Below are positions 35,980 through 53,010 of a DNA stretch of 64,000 bases, in pieces. The stretch covers positions 387,001 through 451,000 of the forward strand of contig JAUTXW010000347.1 of the NCBI GenBank assembly GCA_030620095.1, in the 5' to 3' direction. The notes beneath the pieces were generated by a model that did not search any database, was not told where the DNA came from, and saw nothing but the letters and a program-made list of their open reading frames with translations. The DNA comes from Kuschelorhynchus macadamiae. Lineage: Eukaryota > Arthropoda > Insecta > Coleoptera > Curculionidae. Position numbers and translations under genes: made by a program. How positions within the stretch are numbered: position 1 is the first letter of the stretch; the number at the start of each line of letters is the position of its first letter.

Positions 35980-37895
35980 AATCGGTTTTTTTTTAATAAT
36001 TTAACGAAAATTTAATATGATAGACAATAAGACCTCTCAAAATACTCCCTTAAAACATAATTAGCTTGTTTAGTTTACCAGGGACGGACTAGATTGTACA
36101 TTTTAACGCTCAAAATTTTAACACCCTGTATGATAAGGAGTTAAAAAAAATAAATTTGGATACCTTGAACATTAAGCTAAAGAAAAGGTACTCTTGTTCA
36201 TTGTCGATAAAATGAACCGTTTTCGAGAAAAAAAATAATAAAAGTATTAATGTTTTATTATTGTTTATTTATCAGTATTAAAGAATGCACTTTTTTACAA
36301 ACGTTACTATGGTACGAAATAAATAATCTCGCATTGACGTGTGCATTTGAAATCTTCTTGACACGTTGATCTTTTTGTACCTACTTCGATATTAATTTAT
36401 TAAATTTTGAATACCTTGGTAAATTTAATTCGATAATGGGATACACATTTAGTGAGTATGCAGATATGCATCTTATGTACGGACTTGCATCTTGCAATGC
36501 TTATGAAGCAAGAAGGTTGTATGGAGAAAGATATCCTAATCGCAATATTCCAAATGAGAAAACATTTCAGCGAATTGACCAACGAAGAGAACTGGTGGGC
36601 AAGTCAATTTTTTAACATTATTGACGTTCATTAATTATTTTTAGGAAGTTTTGCTGATGCTGGTGTTTTTTTTGCAATTGGAGGAAGATATATATGAGCT
36701 GATATTTCAATAAGCACTCGAATATTAGCCGCGCAGCTTCATGTGTCAAAAAGATTAATTATAAAGAACAGTTGTTATACCCTTATCATCTGCAAAAAGT
36801 GCATCAACTACTTCCTGAAGATTTTCCTCGAAAAAAAAACTGGTTGTTAGATCAACAAGAACAAACCCAAACTTCATTAGCATTATTCTTTTTACCGATG
36901 AAGCAGGATTTACCAAAGATGGTATTGTAAATTTACATAACTCGCATGTATGGGCTGATGAAAAATGCCACTGTCGTTCATCATCATCAACATTTTTTTA
37001 ATGTTTGGAATAATCAATTTTTTTTTTTCAAAAAATTACCGGCAAAATTGAATGGTGAACTTTATTTAGAGTTCCTTCAGAACGCTTTTCTTTCAATAGA
37101 GCATTTGCCACTTGAAACCCGCCAAAGGATGCATTTTATGTAGGCCCCATCCCATTTTAGCGTTGCTGTAGACCACCTAAATAACGTCTATGGAAACCGT
37201 TGGATAGGCAGAGGAGGTCCCATTGCCTGGCCTGGTCTCCCGACCTAACGCCAATGGATTTCTACCTGTGGGGTCATCTCAAAACCTTGGTGTATTCCTC
37301 TCCGGTTGCACAGGAACTTTTACAGAGAATCACGTTTCATTGCGATATGATAAGGAACAATGCTGGGTTGTTGTGGCGAGTACAGCAGTCCTCTATTCGT
37401 CGTGCCCGCGAGTGCATCACAAATCACGGAGCACATTTGAACCCACTTATGAAGTTTTTAATTATATATATTAGGTTGTTCAGGATCAAAACATATTTAA
37501 TACTCCCAAAGTTGTATTCTTTTATTATTTTTTTTTCTCGAAAACGGTTCATTTTATCGACAATGAACAAGAGCACCTTTTCTTTAGCTTAATGTTCAAG
37601 GTATCCAAATTTATTTTTTTTAACTCCTTATCATACAGGGTGTTAAAAATTTGAGCGTTAAAATATTTGTCCCTGGTAAACTAAACAAGCTAATTATGTT
37701 TTAAGGGAAGCATTTTGAGAGGTCCTTACTACTGTTTATCATATTAAATTTTCGTTAAATTATATTGAGTCGTTTAAAAGTTATTCTAGAAAAACCGATT
37801 TCCAAATTAACAGGAAAAAAATTTATGGGAACTTGTCATCTTATTTTTTAATGTTCTATCTGAGCCGAGAGATCTCCCACATTTTCCCGGACACC

Positions 37896-37898
<3 letters not shown>
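35980..37898 (+). mobile_element. DD41D element E, left terminus lost
   Basis: The right end is CCCGGACACCCTG (37898) next to (TA)n. The right outer module (37636-37898) begins CAGGGTGTTAAAA; its inverted partner at the left ends TTTTAACACCCTG at 36128 and reaches back to about 35983 without its own outer end. The inner inverted segment includes CGAAAACGGTTCATTTTATC at 37540, matched near 36220. Confidence 0.8.
36436..37455 (+). pseudogene. DD41D transposase of element E, heavily degraded
   Basis: ATG at 36436: MGYTFSEYADMHLMYGL and RRLYGERYPNRNIPNEKTF, a textbook DUF4817 domain. After RREL a ~50-bp AT-rich segment with GT...TTTTTAG ends (36595-36644) looks like an intron; the downstream GSFADAG fits one base out of phase. 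LHSTRILAAQLHVSK-like and HPYHLQKVHQLLPED-like blocks follow in broken frames. ILFTDEAGFTKDG (first Asp) lies near 36890. At the second Asp the sequence reads HFM-stop-APSHF, so QDG is lost. WIGRGGPIAWP and DLTPMDFYLWGHLKTL (third Asp) follow. At least four disruptions. Confidence 0.78.

Positions 37899-37950
<52 letters not shown>
37899..37950. repeat. (TA)n microsatellite right of element E
   Basis: 52 bp of TA, followed by TGTATTAAACACACA, near-identical to the flank at 35909-35976. Confidence 0.95.
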
Positions 37951-37955
<5 letters not shown>

Positions 37956-39375
37956 TAAACACACATACAAATTTGAATTTTCGCGTTTAATAGCAATGAG
38001 ATGTCTGCCCTTTAAGAAACGTCACACACGCTTATTGCGCTATCGCCCTACAACCGTAGGAAGCGTTCAGTACTGAAAGAAACAAATCGCGCCTTCCATC
38101 AATTGGCATTTTTACGTTTCGCTAGTATTTTATTTACTTCTTGAGCATTCTCTCAGCAAGAAGAGGGGTACCCCTATAAAATCAAGATAATTACTTGAAG
38201 AAATGTGGTAAGTCGCTTTTTTATAGCCATTTCATTGCTAGGTTTTTTTTTGATAAATATATGAATATTTTTTAAGATATTGATTAATTATAGACAGTAA
38301 AATCTTTCGCTAAAGAAAAAAAAACCCAAAAGAATACAATCCATCTTAACTCCTATCGAAGCTATATGCAAGTAAAAATACCTTAAGTTACTTTTTTTTA
38401 AATGGTCTTTTTTTTTCAAAAAATTCAAAAAATCAGTATAAACTTTTGTCCCACATGTGTAGGTTTATCTGAGCTAGCTATAAGTCAGCTTAGTAAAAGG
38501 TAATGGTTAAGTTACGTTGAAAAGTTCGTTTACACAAACCATCAGGTTTGTTGCAGACATAACTTTTTCTCCCTATTATTTATTACATTTCCACTGAAAA
38601 TTATATATATTTTTTACTCTTACTTTTATATGAGCAGAAATATCTATGGTTTTTTTCTTTGGGCCACTTTGTATAACCAATTCCAGCGAACAGTGAAGTA
38701 ATATTTGCACAAACTTTTGCGGCACACTTAATCATAGCGGGCGTGCTCAAACAAATTAACACGGAAAGGATGCGCTCCTCTTGCCACATCCATCGTTGTT
38801 TAAAAACTAACGAAATCGATTGTTTTTCTAACACTGTCAATTTCCTTTCCGTGCGAGATAAATCTGTTAAACTGCGGAAACAAGTGCATAGAAAAACAAA
38901 TATTATCCTATCGTGTTTAGGGCTTTACTTTTTGACTGGATGATGATAAATCTGAGATAGTACCGGACGTTGGGTGATGGTTATTGATTTTTTGATTTTA
39001 GATGTTTTTAATTTGCTGATTCCAAAAATGCCACCAGATTTTTTCTATCAGCTCTAGTTTTTGAGATACAGGTTAATTGATATTTTTTTTCTGATAAAGG
39101 ACAACAAATAAAGAGATACATATATACTTAATCGTCAAAATAGAAATTTCCCAGAATCTAATTAACCAAATGGATACCTGGACCCAATGTTCCTATACTA
39201 GGAATTACTCAATACACTGCTCTTAATTACTTTTATACCTGTAATTGCCTATGACCCGATCCTTCTATACCTGCTTGGCTGTACTCGATTTAGTATATTA
39301 CTGAGTTTTCCCAAGTAAAGTTGTGCTATCATTTTGTGTAAATTTTGGTCGTTTTGTAGTATCTAAACTGAAACA
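37951..39375. other. Non-coding stretch upstream of the 39376 gene
   Basis: No element ends or conserved coding sequence recognised. It includes a modest inverted motif (AACACGGAAAGGA near 38758 and TCCTTTCCGTG near 38846). Any promoter for the following gene would lie at its right edge, but no convincing core element stands out. Confidence 0.35.
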
Positions 39376-40997
39376 ATGGCATCCACAAGCAGACGTACCT
39401 GTGTAAATCATCCCGGTATTTTTTGTTATGTGTGTGGTGAATACACTTTAAAAGAGAGCAGAAAAATGATTTCTGACTTTGTGAAAAGAGCTTATCTTGC
39501 CTATTTTGGCGTTCATTTAGGAGATCAAAATAAATTTTGGGCCCCACATTTCATATGTAAAAGATGTGTTGAACATTTTCGACAGTGGACAACTGGAAAG
39601 AGAAAGTGCCTAAAGTTTGGTGTACCAATGGTTTGGAGAGAACCGCGAAACCATCATGACGACTGCTATTTTTGTCTCGTTAATATTAAAAGCATAAATG
39701 GAAACAATAGATACAAATGGACATATCCTGATCTAGATTCTGCAAGACCTGTAGCGCATTCGGAAGAAATACCCGTTCCATCATTCAGCAGTCTACCCGA
39801 ACTGACAGAAGATGATACAGAAACATCAACGTCTGACGAAGTTCAAAGAATTCAATCAGAAAAAGACAGCGAATTTGAAGCAGATTTAGCAACTCCGCAG
39901 TGTTTCAATCAAGAAGAACTAAACGATCTTATAAGAAACCTGAATCTCTCAAAGGAATCCGCTGAATTACTTGCATCCAGATTAAAAGAAAAAAATCTAC
40001 TTTGTCCAGGTACTAATATTACATTTTATCGTAAAAGAGATAAGGATCTGCTGCCTTTTTTCGCTCAGGAAAATGACTTGGTATTCTGTAACAATATAAA
40101 AGGGCTCTTAGAAAAATTGGGTTTGCCTGAATACACTCCAGATGATTGGCGCCTTTTTATTGACAGTTCAAGACGCAGTTTAAAATGTGTTCTTTTACAT
40201 AACGGTAACAAATATGGCTCAATTCCTATTGGTCATTCTACTACCATGAAGGAAGAATATAAAACATATGCACTAGTTTTGAGAAAAATTAAATACGAAG
40301 AACGCCGGTGGGCAATTTGTGTTGATTTAAAAATGGTTAACTTCCTCCTTGGACAGCAAAGTGGTTATACAAAATATCCTTGTTTTTTGTGCCACAAAAC
40401 GTGATCAACGAACCTTTGGTTTCAAGAGAAAAAATCTTACTTCCTCCCTTGCATATCAAGCAAGGCCTAATGAAGCAATTTGTGAAGGCTTTAAATCGAG
40501 ATGGAAATTGTTTCGGGTATTTGTAACGTAAATTTCCTGGCATTAGCACGGAAAAACTAAAAGCTGGTATATTTGATGGTCCTCAAATAAGGCAACTTGT
40601 TAAAGATCCACAATTCACCACGTCAATGAACGAGACTGAATCTAACGCTTGGTGTTCATTTGTTCAAGTAGTACAACATTTTCTTGGCAATCATAAAGCA
40701 GAGAATTACGTAGAATTAGTGGAAACTATGCTTTCAAATTTTAATATTCTCGGCTGTAACATGAGTATAAAAGTTCACTACCTCCACAGCCACCTTTATC
40801 GTTTTCTAGAAAACTTAGGTGATTGTAGTGAAGAACAGGGGAAAAGATTCCATCATGATATTAAAACTATGAAAGATCGTTATCAAGGACGATGGGATAG
40901 CCACATGATGGCGAACTACTGCCAGAGCCTTCAGCGAGACTGCCCTAGTAAACTCCATTCTAGAAAGTCGTATAAAAGAAAATTTTTATGTGATTAG
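39376..40997 (+). pseudogene. Uncharacterised zinc-knuckle/RNase-H-like family, degenerate
   Basis: ATG at 39376 opens MASTSRRTCVNHPGIFCYVC. Cys pairs recur: CYVC (residues ~17-20), ICKRC (~61), CYFC (~98) and, after an acidic linker, CFLC (~340), suggesting an N-terminal zinc module. FIDSSRRSLK (~265), ICVDLKMVNFLLGQQ (~315) and the later SEEQGKRFHHD give a D, D, E-like series that could be an RNase-H-type core; this is inference. The frame breaks near 40400 with loss of ~25 residues after CFLC. It resumes at 40407 (NEPLVSREKILLPPLHIKQG), has one in-frame TAA (40524-40526), and runs to 40997 through GCNMSIKVHYLHSHL and RYQGRWDSHMMANYC. I recognise this as a recurrent uncharacterised arthropod protein family, probably mobile or domesticated. 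Two lesions imply a recent pseudogene. Confidence 0.6.
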
Positions 40998-42929
40998 TGA
41001 CTAATGTAATTATGTAAATTAAGTTTCTGCAATAAATACTTAAATCCATGTGTCTTTGTTTTTTTAACTAGCGATAGTAATATTATATATTATAACAGTT
41101 ATAACGTAAAATATATACACAATTTTTTTTTAACTAGATCTAATAGACAAAATCTGAGAACTTTTTTACATTCTGCATCCAAAAATTACCCAGGAACAGT
41201 TAAAAAATCGCAGGCACCAAAATGTGTGTTGGCTTGTGTAATCATATCTAGCGAAAAAGTGTTTTGGATAATGTTTAAGTTTATCTTGGCAAATTGAATT
41301 TAAACTTTGTATTTTATTTTCCTCGAAATTCAATGCGTGTGACGTCAAAGTCATTTGGGTTTTAGTTATTCCCATGTTATATATAGTTTCGAACAATGGC
41401 AATAAATGACAATTCATGTCAAAAATGATTATTTAAAACACATCAAAATAAAATGGCAAAGTAGACATGTTTATAGTACATGATTTTTTAAAACTAGACG
41501 ATCACATTAATGTTGTAGAAGTCCGATTAGTCAAAGTATCACAGTAAGTATAAATAGTAATAAAAATTTCGCAAAATGCTTACCAAACAGAAAATAATAA
41601 GGAAATTTAGAGTAGTGACAAATATTTTTCACGTTTTTTTAATTTGATTTTTGATTGATTGTATTAATGCTATTTGTAACGCCAGTCTGTTTTAAAGTTA
41701 ATTATAAGAAGTTCATATTTAATTTTTTTGCAAGTGTGTTGTTCATTTGTTGCAAGATTATTACAATTTTAAATATAATTACTTTCTATACATTTTTAAA
41801 CCTTTAATGAAAATCTATGACTTAAAGAACCTTCCTATACCTGTACCTCAAAAACGTTTCTACTCTACTTTTTATCAGTCACTTATATTTTTTTAAAAAG
41901 TGCGCCCAAAAAAGTTCGTAGACTTTGAGAGGTTGTCCATTAGGAATAAATGCCCGTTTACCGTATTTAAATACAAGATTCGTAATTGGCGTTCAGGTTT
42001 TTATCGTGAAATATTTTTTATATAATAATTTTTGGATATTTAAGATTACGTCGAGGAATCCTACCTTAAAGTATAAATTTTCTCCTGTCCACCTCCTTTT
42101 CCAAGTTTGATAGATAGAAGTAAAAACAAATTTAAGAAACACCTGGATAACCTAAAATTGAGGTTAACTGTTGACGTTACAGTCTTTTTCTATTATTTCC
42201 GTTGCCAAAACATTAGAACTTCTGACGTCACATGCACTATGTTGCCAGATTCTGGGGGGTCGAAAATATTGTGATTCCAAATCCTGTTTGCTTTTCGAGA
42301 GAAATAGGTATGAGAAGAATTGCAGTCCATAAGCTTTTTCACAAATACCTAGACAGATCAAACCGATAATCAAAAGTTTTAGTGGATTTTTTAAAATTTT
42401 TAAAAGAGATAATAAGATGCGATTTTCGCAGGTCTAGTGCAAGAAAGTATATAAAAATATTTTAAATTTTTTGGTTGGTATATTAAAACCGTAAGAAAAA
42501 TTCAGCAATGTTTTTTTTTTAATATTTTGAGTTTTTTTGAAAAATCGTCCTTTTTTTGTAAAAAACTATTTTTTTTAAGTATTAGCTTGTATATTTTTTT
42601 ACTTTCCTATGATCAAATTGTTTGACTAAATTGTGACAAATTAGTTTAAGATTAGTTGAATACATATGATAACAAACATTTGTTTTAGCGCATTTCAACA
42701 TCCTGGAAAATCGAAACCAGTTTAAATATTAAATATTTGTTGGTGAGTTTTTAGTAATTTGGAATATCTTGCCATGACGTGACAGTTTAAAATGTTTTGT
42801 TCTAGGCATAGTAGTTACGTAAATTCAGGTGCCAAAAACGTCGCACTGCATGCTTTAAAAATTGCATATTAAACATTTTTAAAACGAAAACATTAGCTGT
42901 TCACACCTCCGTGTTTTTTAGTATGTACA
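40998..42929. other. Non-coding AT-rich stretch, nothing identified
   Basis: About 1.9 kb without recognisable coding, element ends or tandem structure. A polyadenylation-like AATAAA occurs at about 41031 just after the 39376 pseudogene. Confidence 0.4.
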
Positions 42930-43104
42930 GGGTTTTCCCGTATATTTTTCCACCCACCTAGAGAGTTTATTTCAATGGATACGGAAATGTCGTAAATACA
43001 AAAGTTGTTGGGTTTTTTATGAAGATTTAGAATATTATATCATAACTATGAAAATATTATTGGAAATTTGACAGGTTGTCAGTTTTTTTAAATGAAACAC
43101 CCCG
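42930..43104. mobile_element. Small mariner-type MITE
   Basis: CAGGGTTTTCCCGTATA at the left and GAAACACCCCG plus TA at the right, 175 bp apart. It lies directly beside the truncated 3' side of hAT copy B. Confidence 0.45.
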
Positions 43105-43146
43105 TATATTAAATCATATTCTTGAAGATCTTTTTTCCTAATTTCA

Positions 43147-44715
43147 AATATATATTACTGTTAACACAAGTCTTCCATTATAGTTCCACCTAGTAGGAGC
43201 TAATTTGGGCAATCGTTTGTGGACAATGGAGTCCAAAGCTTGTGTACGTTTTGTCGACTTGGAAAAAAAAAGCAGCAATGCCACCTAAAGTAACGAAACA
43301 TACTTTACACTCTTTAATGTGATTGATGGACTGGGATAAAACTAAATTTAATTTATGAGCAAAACAATGGACAAACACAGCACTTGGGAAAGTTTCTCGA
43401 ACTTTAGCTAGCAGACCACCTAACTGTCACTGCAGCTCCATCATAGCTTTGAGCAACTAATTTTTTCTCTCCATTAATTTCTTTAGTAACGTTATAAACT
43501 ACGGTACATAATGCATCTGCAGTACGATTTTCCGACACATTCTTAAAACCTAAAAATCGCTCTTGAATACTTCCGTCTGTTTTAACGTAGCGTATTGCTA
43601 TAGATAATTGGGTAAAATTAGTGATATCAGTTGTTTCGTCCAGAACAATAGCAATGAACCGCGCCTCGCTAATCTCCTGCTTAATTCTTTTTAGAATAAT
43701 GGTTACAACAGCGGAAATTAAATCATTCTGGATTCGATTCGACGTTCCGCGAAAAACGCTAGATTGTTCTAAATGATTTTTTAAGCAATCATCATATTTA
43801 GCCATTAAACTAAGTAAATCTTGAAAATTTCCTCTATTTGAAGAAACCCTTGTTTCGTCATGACCTCTAAATCCCAATTCGTGCTGTCCGAGAAAACAAA
43901 CAACATCGATAAGTCTTCTTAATATTTGCCTATTTTTATCGACTAGTTCATTGTGTTGGCGGTGACTAATTTCCAACTGTTTATTAAGGGCGTGTTCAAT
44001 TCTGGTTTTGCCGAAGGCTTTTTCTTTTATGACGGCCTGTAAATGCGCTATGGACATAATATGTCTTTTTACAGCTTTATGAAAATTGTTTAAATCGGAA
44101 AAACCAGTTGTATTCCAGAGACCTTTTTCATTTTCAAAAAGTAAACATGGCCAACAAAATAATTTACTTATATTTTCACACCCTGTTAGCCATTTAAATT
44201 GTTCGTATTGTTTATCCGGATAAAAATGTCTAATACAGTTTTTCATTTTTGTGATAAAATTTTTCATAGGCGGTTTTGCCCTTCCTTTGAAAATTATTTG
44301 AAGTTTATCATCGAAGTTTAATGTTGAAAATCCCTTTATTATTAAGACACACATCACACATTCACACACACTCTTCTTACTAAATTCTCCAACATTTTCA
44401 ACGTTATTACCGACAGCCAAAGTTGACGGTATTTGCATATCCACGTCCTTATTATTGTCTTCCACATCGCACCATGCACGACGCGACGTACGTATCACAC
44501 AACACATGGATAGCCGTTCAAACAAAGAACCTATTCCAACGATAGCTTCCGCCACCACTTAAAGCACGCGACTGAAATGCAAAAATTGCAAACAGCCGGT
44601 GGAAAGTTCAATAACCTCTGGCTCGATTCATAGGAAATCAAGCATACAGGACTTGCCTGCAGAGAAGCTAGCAGCCCGCATAGGTTCTATTCGATATTCT
44701 ATTGTTCGGTGTCAA
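43147..44715 (-). mobile_element. ZMYM1-like hAT element B, truncated at both ends
   Basis: Closely related to hAT A over its 5' leader (ATAGAATATCGAATAGAACC, near 44690) and coding region. Homology stops at 43147 (after GGAAGACTTGTGTTAACAGT on the minus strand) and near 44715, so both TIRs and the hAT-C dimerisation domain are missing. Confidence 0.75.
43190..44558 (-). pseudogene. hAT transposase (ZMYM1-like) with TTF finger, C-terminus lost
   Basis: The initiator ATG of copy A is GTG here (44465). Reading continues through a TTF-type zinc finger (YEQFKWLTGCENISKLFCWP, LFENEKG), GFRGHDET, then AIVLDETTDITNFTQLSIA with the first catalytic Asp. QSYDGAAV (second Asp) follows, then a frameshift near 43425 that yields a short spurious end. 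The proper frame continues as FVHCFAHKLNLVLSQS to about 43190. Copy B keeps what copy A has lost (finger, first Asp) and lacks what A keeps (hAT-C). Confidence 0.83.
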
Positions 44716-44779
44716 AGGTGGTACAGAAAAATGTTTCAAACAGATCTCGAGATCTACGTCTCCTATAAAAATACATATT

Positions 44780-45030
44780 AAATTAAATGTCTATCTGCAA
44801 TAGTTTCCGAAATATACCATCCGAAAGGTTGAAAAACACAGTTTTCGTCCCTGAGTGTGAGAGCTATAGTAAGAGGACGTTTGTTAACTAGGATTCTGTT
44901 TTGTAAATCTATAACATCGATAGGTGGTGTAGTGTAGTACAAACAATACATTTTAAGTATCCCCACAGAAAAAAATCCAGGCGTGGTATCTAGGGTCCAC
45001 GCGGGCCAATGTTAATGATAAAGCCATTCA
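44780..45030 (-). pseudogene. DD41D-type transposase C-terminal fragment
   Basis: Minus strand in shifting frames: WPAWTLDTTP (degenerate WPxRSPDLTP), then RLDFFLWGYLKCIV with the third catalytic Asp, then TTPPIDVIDLQNRIL. Only ~80 residues remain, immediately beside hAT B. No TIRs were identified. Confidence 0.6.
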
Positions 45031-45387
45031 ACCTTATATAGATTTGGCTCGGCGAGCCCTATAGAAATCCGTAAAAAAAACCAGAAGCTTGTTTTGCTAC
45101 GGCTTTGTGAAGCACTCTGTATAATTAAACTTGTGTTTAAGTTATGCATCTTGAGAACTCAAACATATTTTCTAAAGAGATTTATTTTTGAGTCTTGTAC
45201 ATTAATCAAGATACTCGCTATCCGAATTCTGGTGGGAAACCCTGTATCAAGTTTTTATTTTTCTAGTTAGACAATAATTGACAGTTAAGACGTTTTAAAG
45301 ATGATTTTTAAAGGTGTAACAACCTTGTCATTGCTATAAGATTACAAGATGTTATAAAAAATAGTATTTTTAAGTACGATTAACCTA

Positions 45388-45528
45388 CAGGGCGATCCAG
45401 GCCAAATATCTCCCTTATTTGTAGAAATAATAAAAAACTTTAAATACAATACAAAAATAAACACTATCGAATTGAAAAAAAATATGACAAAATGAATACA
45501 AAATCGTTAATGTAAATGCAACACCCTG
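45388..45528. mobile_element. 141-bp mariner-type MITE
   Basis: CAGGGCGATCC at the left and GCAACACCCTG at the right, both next to TA; AT-rich interior without ORF. Ends resemble the DD41D subterminal GGGCG motif. Confidence 0.45.
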
Positions 45529-45650
45529 TATGTTACTAAATTTTTGAACTCTATGCAAAATTCTAGGCCAGCTTGATCTAATATTCCTTATGCCTGTCTT
45601 CAATTGTTTTGAATTCGATTGACAATTTCGATCTGAACGGTTCGACTTAA

Positions 45651-46145
45651 GGGAGAACTGCACGCAAAAAGTGAAAAACCAGCTACAAGGTCTAGTCGAG
45701 TTGAAAGTAAGATGAAAAGGTACCTCGCATTAAAAAAAACTTCCTGCACGTCCGACCTCAAAAAAATGTGTTAGGTGTAGGTAATTTAAATTACATTTCG
45801 GTTAAAAATGGGTTCAAAAGGGTTCACGCGCTGCAGAAATACAAAGACATGAGTACGATTTAGCATTTCAAATTTTGCAGTTACGTAGACAAAGGATCAA
45901 TGTAAGGCGGTAACGCGCCATTTTGTGGAAACAAAAAATTATATGCGAAGGCATGTGCGTCAAAAAGTGGTCAAAAAATGGTCGAAAATGGACAAATCTA
46001 CTTTTATTTTGTAACTCTAGATTTGATTTTTTCATAAAAATTCGCATTTAGCGCCCAACTATACATATTTCCCTATTAAAATCACATTGAAACTAATCCA
46101 TATCTCTTATAGTTTTAACATAATATTGCAGCGTGCAGTTCTCCC
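45651..46145. mobile_element. 495-bp TTAA-flanked (piggyBac-type) MITE
   Basis: Perfect 15-bp termini GGGAGAACTGCACGC and GCGTGCAGTTCTCCC, with TTAA immediately outside both (45647-45650 and 46146-46149). The interior is non-coding. The TIR differs from the first TTAA element at 152-430, so a different subfamily. Confidence 0.75.
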
Positions 46146-46149
46146 TTAA

Positions 46150-47100
46150 AAGGCAAAACAAAATGCACACTCTTTCTTAGTTTTTTATGGTTTTGCTAAT
46201 GGCGATTTTTTTTAAAGTTTGACATGACTACCCTTTTTCTAATTTTATTTTGAAAAACCGAAAATGTTTTGCTTCTGAAGTGAATGCCATAACAAACACA
46301 ATAATAAATTAAGATAGAAATGTGCAACTCGTTTTAGATTTTACAGCCTATTAAAGTCAGATATTGTTAATTTTCCATTTTATTCATTGCTCTTTGTTCT
46401 TCTTCAAATGTTGCCAAACAAATACATACTTTCAAATAAAAGTTTTTGTCAAATTGCCTAATACTTTGACAACTTCTATTAAACATCTTTTTCTTAATAA
46501 CCACAACCCACTTTCTGGTTTTTATACTCAAAAGGGTAAAATTGCAACCAGCAGTTGTTCTCCTATTACATGTGTAAATAATACTATTGAATACATGTTT
46601 TCTTTAAAATGTTGTCAATTATGTTTAAATTATACCCATTGTTGATTTAAATTTGACATTTAAAACGTTAGTGTCCCATTATTATTTATTAAATATTGCA
46701 AACTAATAGCGAAATTATCCATCTATGAAATGAAATCTTAATGTAACGTATAATTAAAAGAACCTTAAAGATACTGCAAGTAGTTTAAGAAAGGTCAAAT
46801 TTTACCCAGTCACTCTTAACTTCTTGGTCAAACCAGATATTTATTTGTCGAAGCTTCCTTCAGAGATTCAGACAGACCAACACTCGTTTAAAATTCCAAA
46901 GGTGTTAAAAACGAACGCTCGTACGGGCCCGGAAGTTGAAGGTGACGCTTATATTATATATGACATTGCTCTGTGCCATTGATCTCTAATTTTTCTTTAT
47001 TAGTAAGGCCGGGGTATTCTATTAATATAGTTTCTTGAACTAGACATTTTTTAACTCCTTTAATTTAGAAAAATATTCTGCCTCGATATTTATATGCATA
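46150..47100. other. Non-coding AT-rich stretch, nothing identified
   Basis: No gene or element end recognised; short ORFs on the plus strand show no family motif. Confidence 0.4.
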
Positions 47101-51670
<4,570 letters not shown>

Positions 51671-51889
51671 TAACCAAAACAAATAACAAATTAAGATCTG
51701 AGAGCTATAATCCATATTAAAAAGTCAATTATTTAGTATTTTTAATTATCTATCACAATACGTGTGGTATTGAATCGAGGGAGGGGATTGCCATCCCCAT
51801 ACTCGGAGCAAAAATTTCACCCCGAAGCACTTTGATGACAGTCCTGTAGATAGGCAAATAACAATGATCTCTTCACCGAGCTATAAAAA

Positions 51890-52330
51890 GTTATTATTTT
51901 GCTACAGGTACTCCCATTTCTGGAACAAGTGTGCGAAAATGCAAACTTTTTCTACAAAAATATAACAAGAAAAGACAATTTTCAAGCTAGTGATGGCTTC
52001 AAAAACTTAAGAAGAGCTTTGGTAACCGTTAGTTGACAGTAGGTGGTGAAGCTCTCTCAAGTGATCTTGATGCTGTGATGCCATTTATAGAAAAATTCAG
52101 AAAAATTATTTAAAAAAAAGTTATGCTCTGACCAAATTTATAATGTGGATGAAAGTGGTAACTTTTTGAACATTTTGTAAAGCAAAACATTAGCTCACTC
52201 TGGGGAAAAATTGACACTTAGAATGAAAATAAGCAAAGAAAGAATAATAACGTTCATGCCCTATTTTAATGCCACTGGAAGCCAGAAGGTTAAACTGGTA
52301 GTCCTAGTTCGTTTTTGCGGAATCATCATC
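51890..52330 (+). pseudogene. Tigger-like (pogo group) transposase fragment
   Basis: Shifted frames give GTPISGTSVRKCKLFLQKYN (end of a CENP-B-type HTH), then DAVMPFIEKFRKII, QIYNVDESGNF (first catalytic Asp), SKTLAHSGEK, KISKERIITFMPYFNATGS and KVKLVVLVRF. This order matches Tigger/CENP-B-related transposases. The second and third catalytic blocks are absent. It is distinct from the Jerky-like copy at 23697-24690. Confidence 0.6.
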
Positions 52331-52757
52331 GAATATCACTGATGATGGTCCGAATCGTCGAATAAATGCAAAGTGTGATATGTCATTGAATTTAGAATTA
52401 GAAATAGAGCTTATTAAGCACACAATTTTTTTCGACTATTTAAAAAAATAAAGTTGATGGTGGTTGTGAAAAAACGAAACGTCGTATTCGAAATCGAATG
52501 ATGCCATCTTGTAGAGGAGAAAAAGTGACAATGAAAATATAAAATTTGTTTTCCAATTTTTTTGAAAATAGCACCAGAAAAAAATAAAAACGAAATTGCG
52601 AGTTTTCGATGTTTTCTTAATTTCTTCGGAAATACTCGGAATGTTCCAAATCTGAAAACGTCATCTTACAGAGTTCAGTGGAACGCAACTTTTTTCTAAT
52701 TTAGACATCTCTCCATCTCTGCTAGTTTACGAGATTCCTGTAGAGTTCATTCTTATC

Positions 52758-52769
52758 CGGGACACCCTG

Positions 52770-52833
<64 letters not shown>
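52758..52833. repeat. Solo mariner-type end plus (TA)n
   Basis: GGACACCCTG ends at 52767 and runs directly into ~65 bp of TA/TG(TA) repeat. The body to the left (about 52480-52767) looks like one inverted-repeat arm; no partner was found. Confidence 0.6.
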
Positions 52834-52838
<5 letters not shown>

Positions 52839-52839
52839 A

Positions 52840-53010
52840 GTTGATTCTTAGTGCTTCACGGATTGAAAAATACGATATGTTTTCATTCCGGGTGTACATC
52901 CGTTCACTACTGTCGTTCTGAAAAGAACAGTTTTGCTGACATTTCGTCAAAATCACATGTGGCATTTTCGAAGTTTTCCTTCTCGCGTCCGAATAGAGAC
53001 TATATTCAAT
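52840..53010 (-). other. PLE-type terminal repeat remnant
   Basis: Similar over ~150 bp to 24830-24950, the end of PLE 2: CGTTCTGAAAAGAACAGTTT, TGCTGACATTTCGTCAAA and GGCATTTTCGAAG. On the minus strand it includes GAAAATGCC and GACGAAATGTC, matching the termini of PLE 4. No coding PLE sequence adjoins it. Confidence 0.5.

Noticed and set aside
37223..37474. 83-codon plus-strand ORF
   Set aside because: It overlaps, in another frame, the third-Asp region of the element E transposase (DLTPMDFYLWG).
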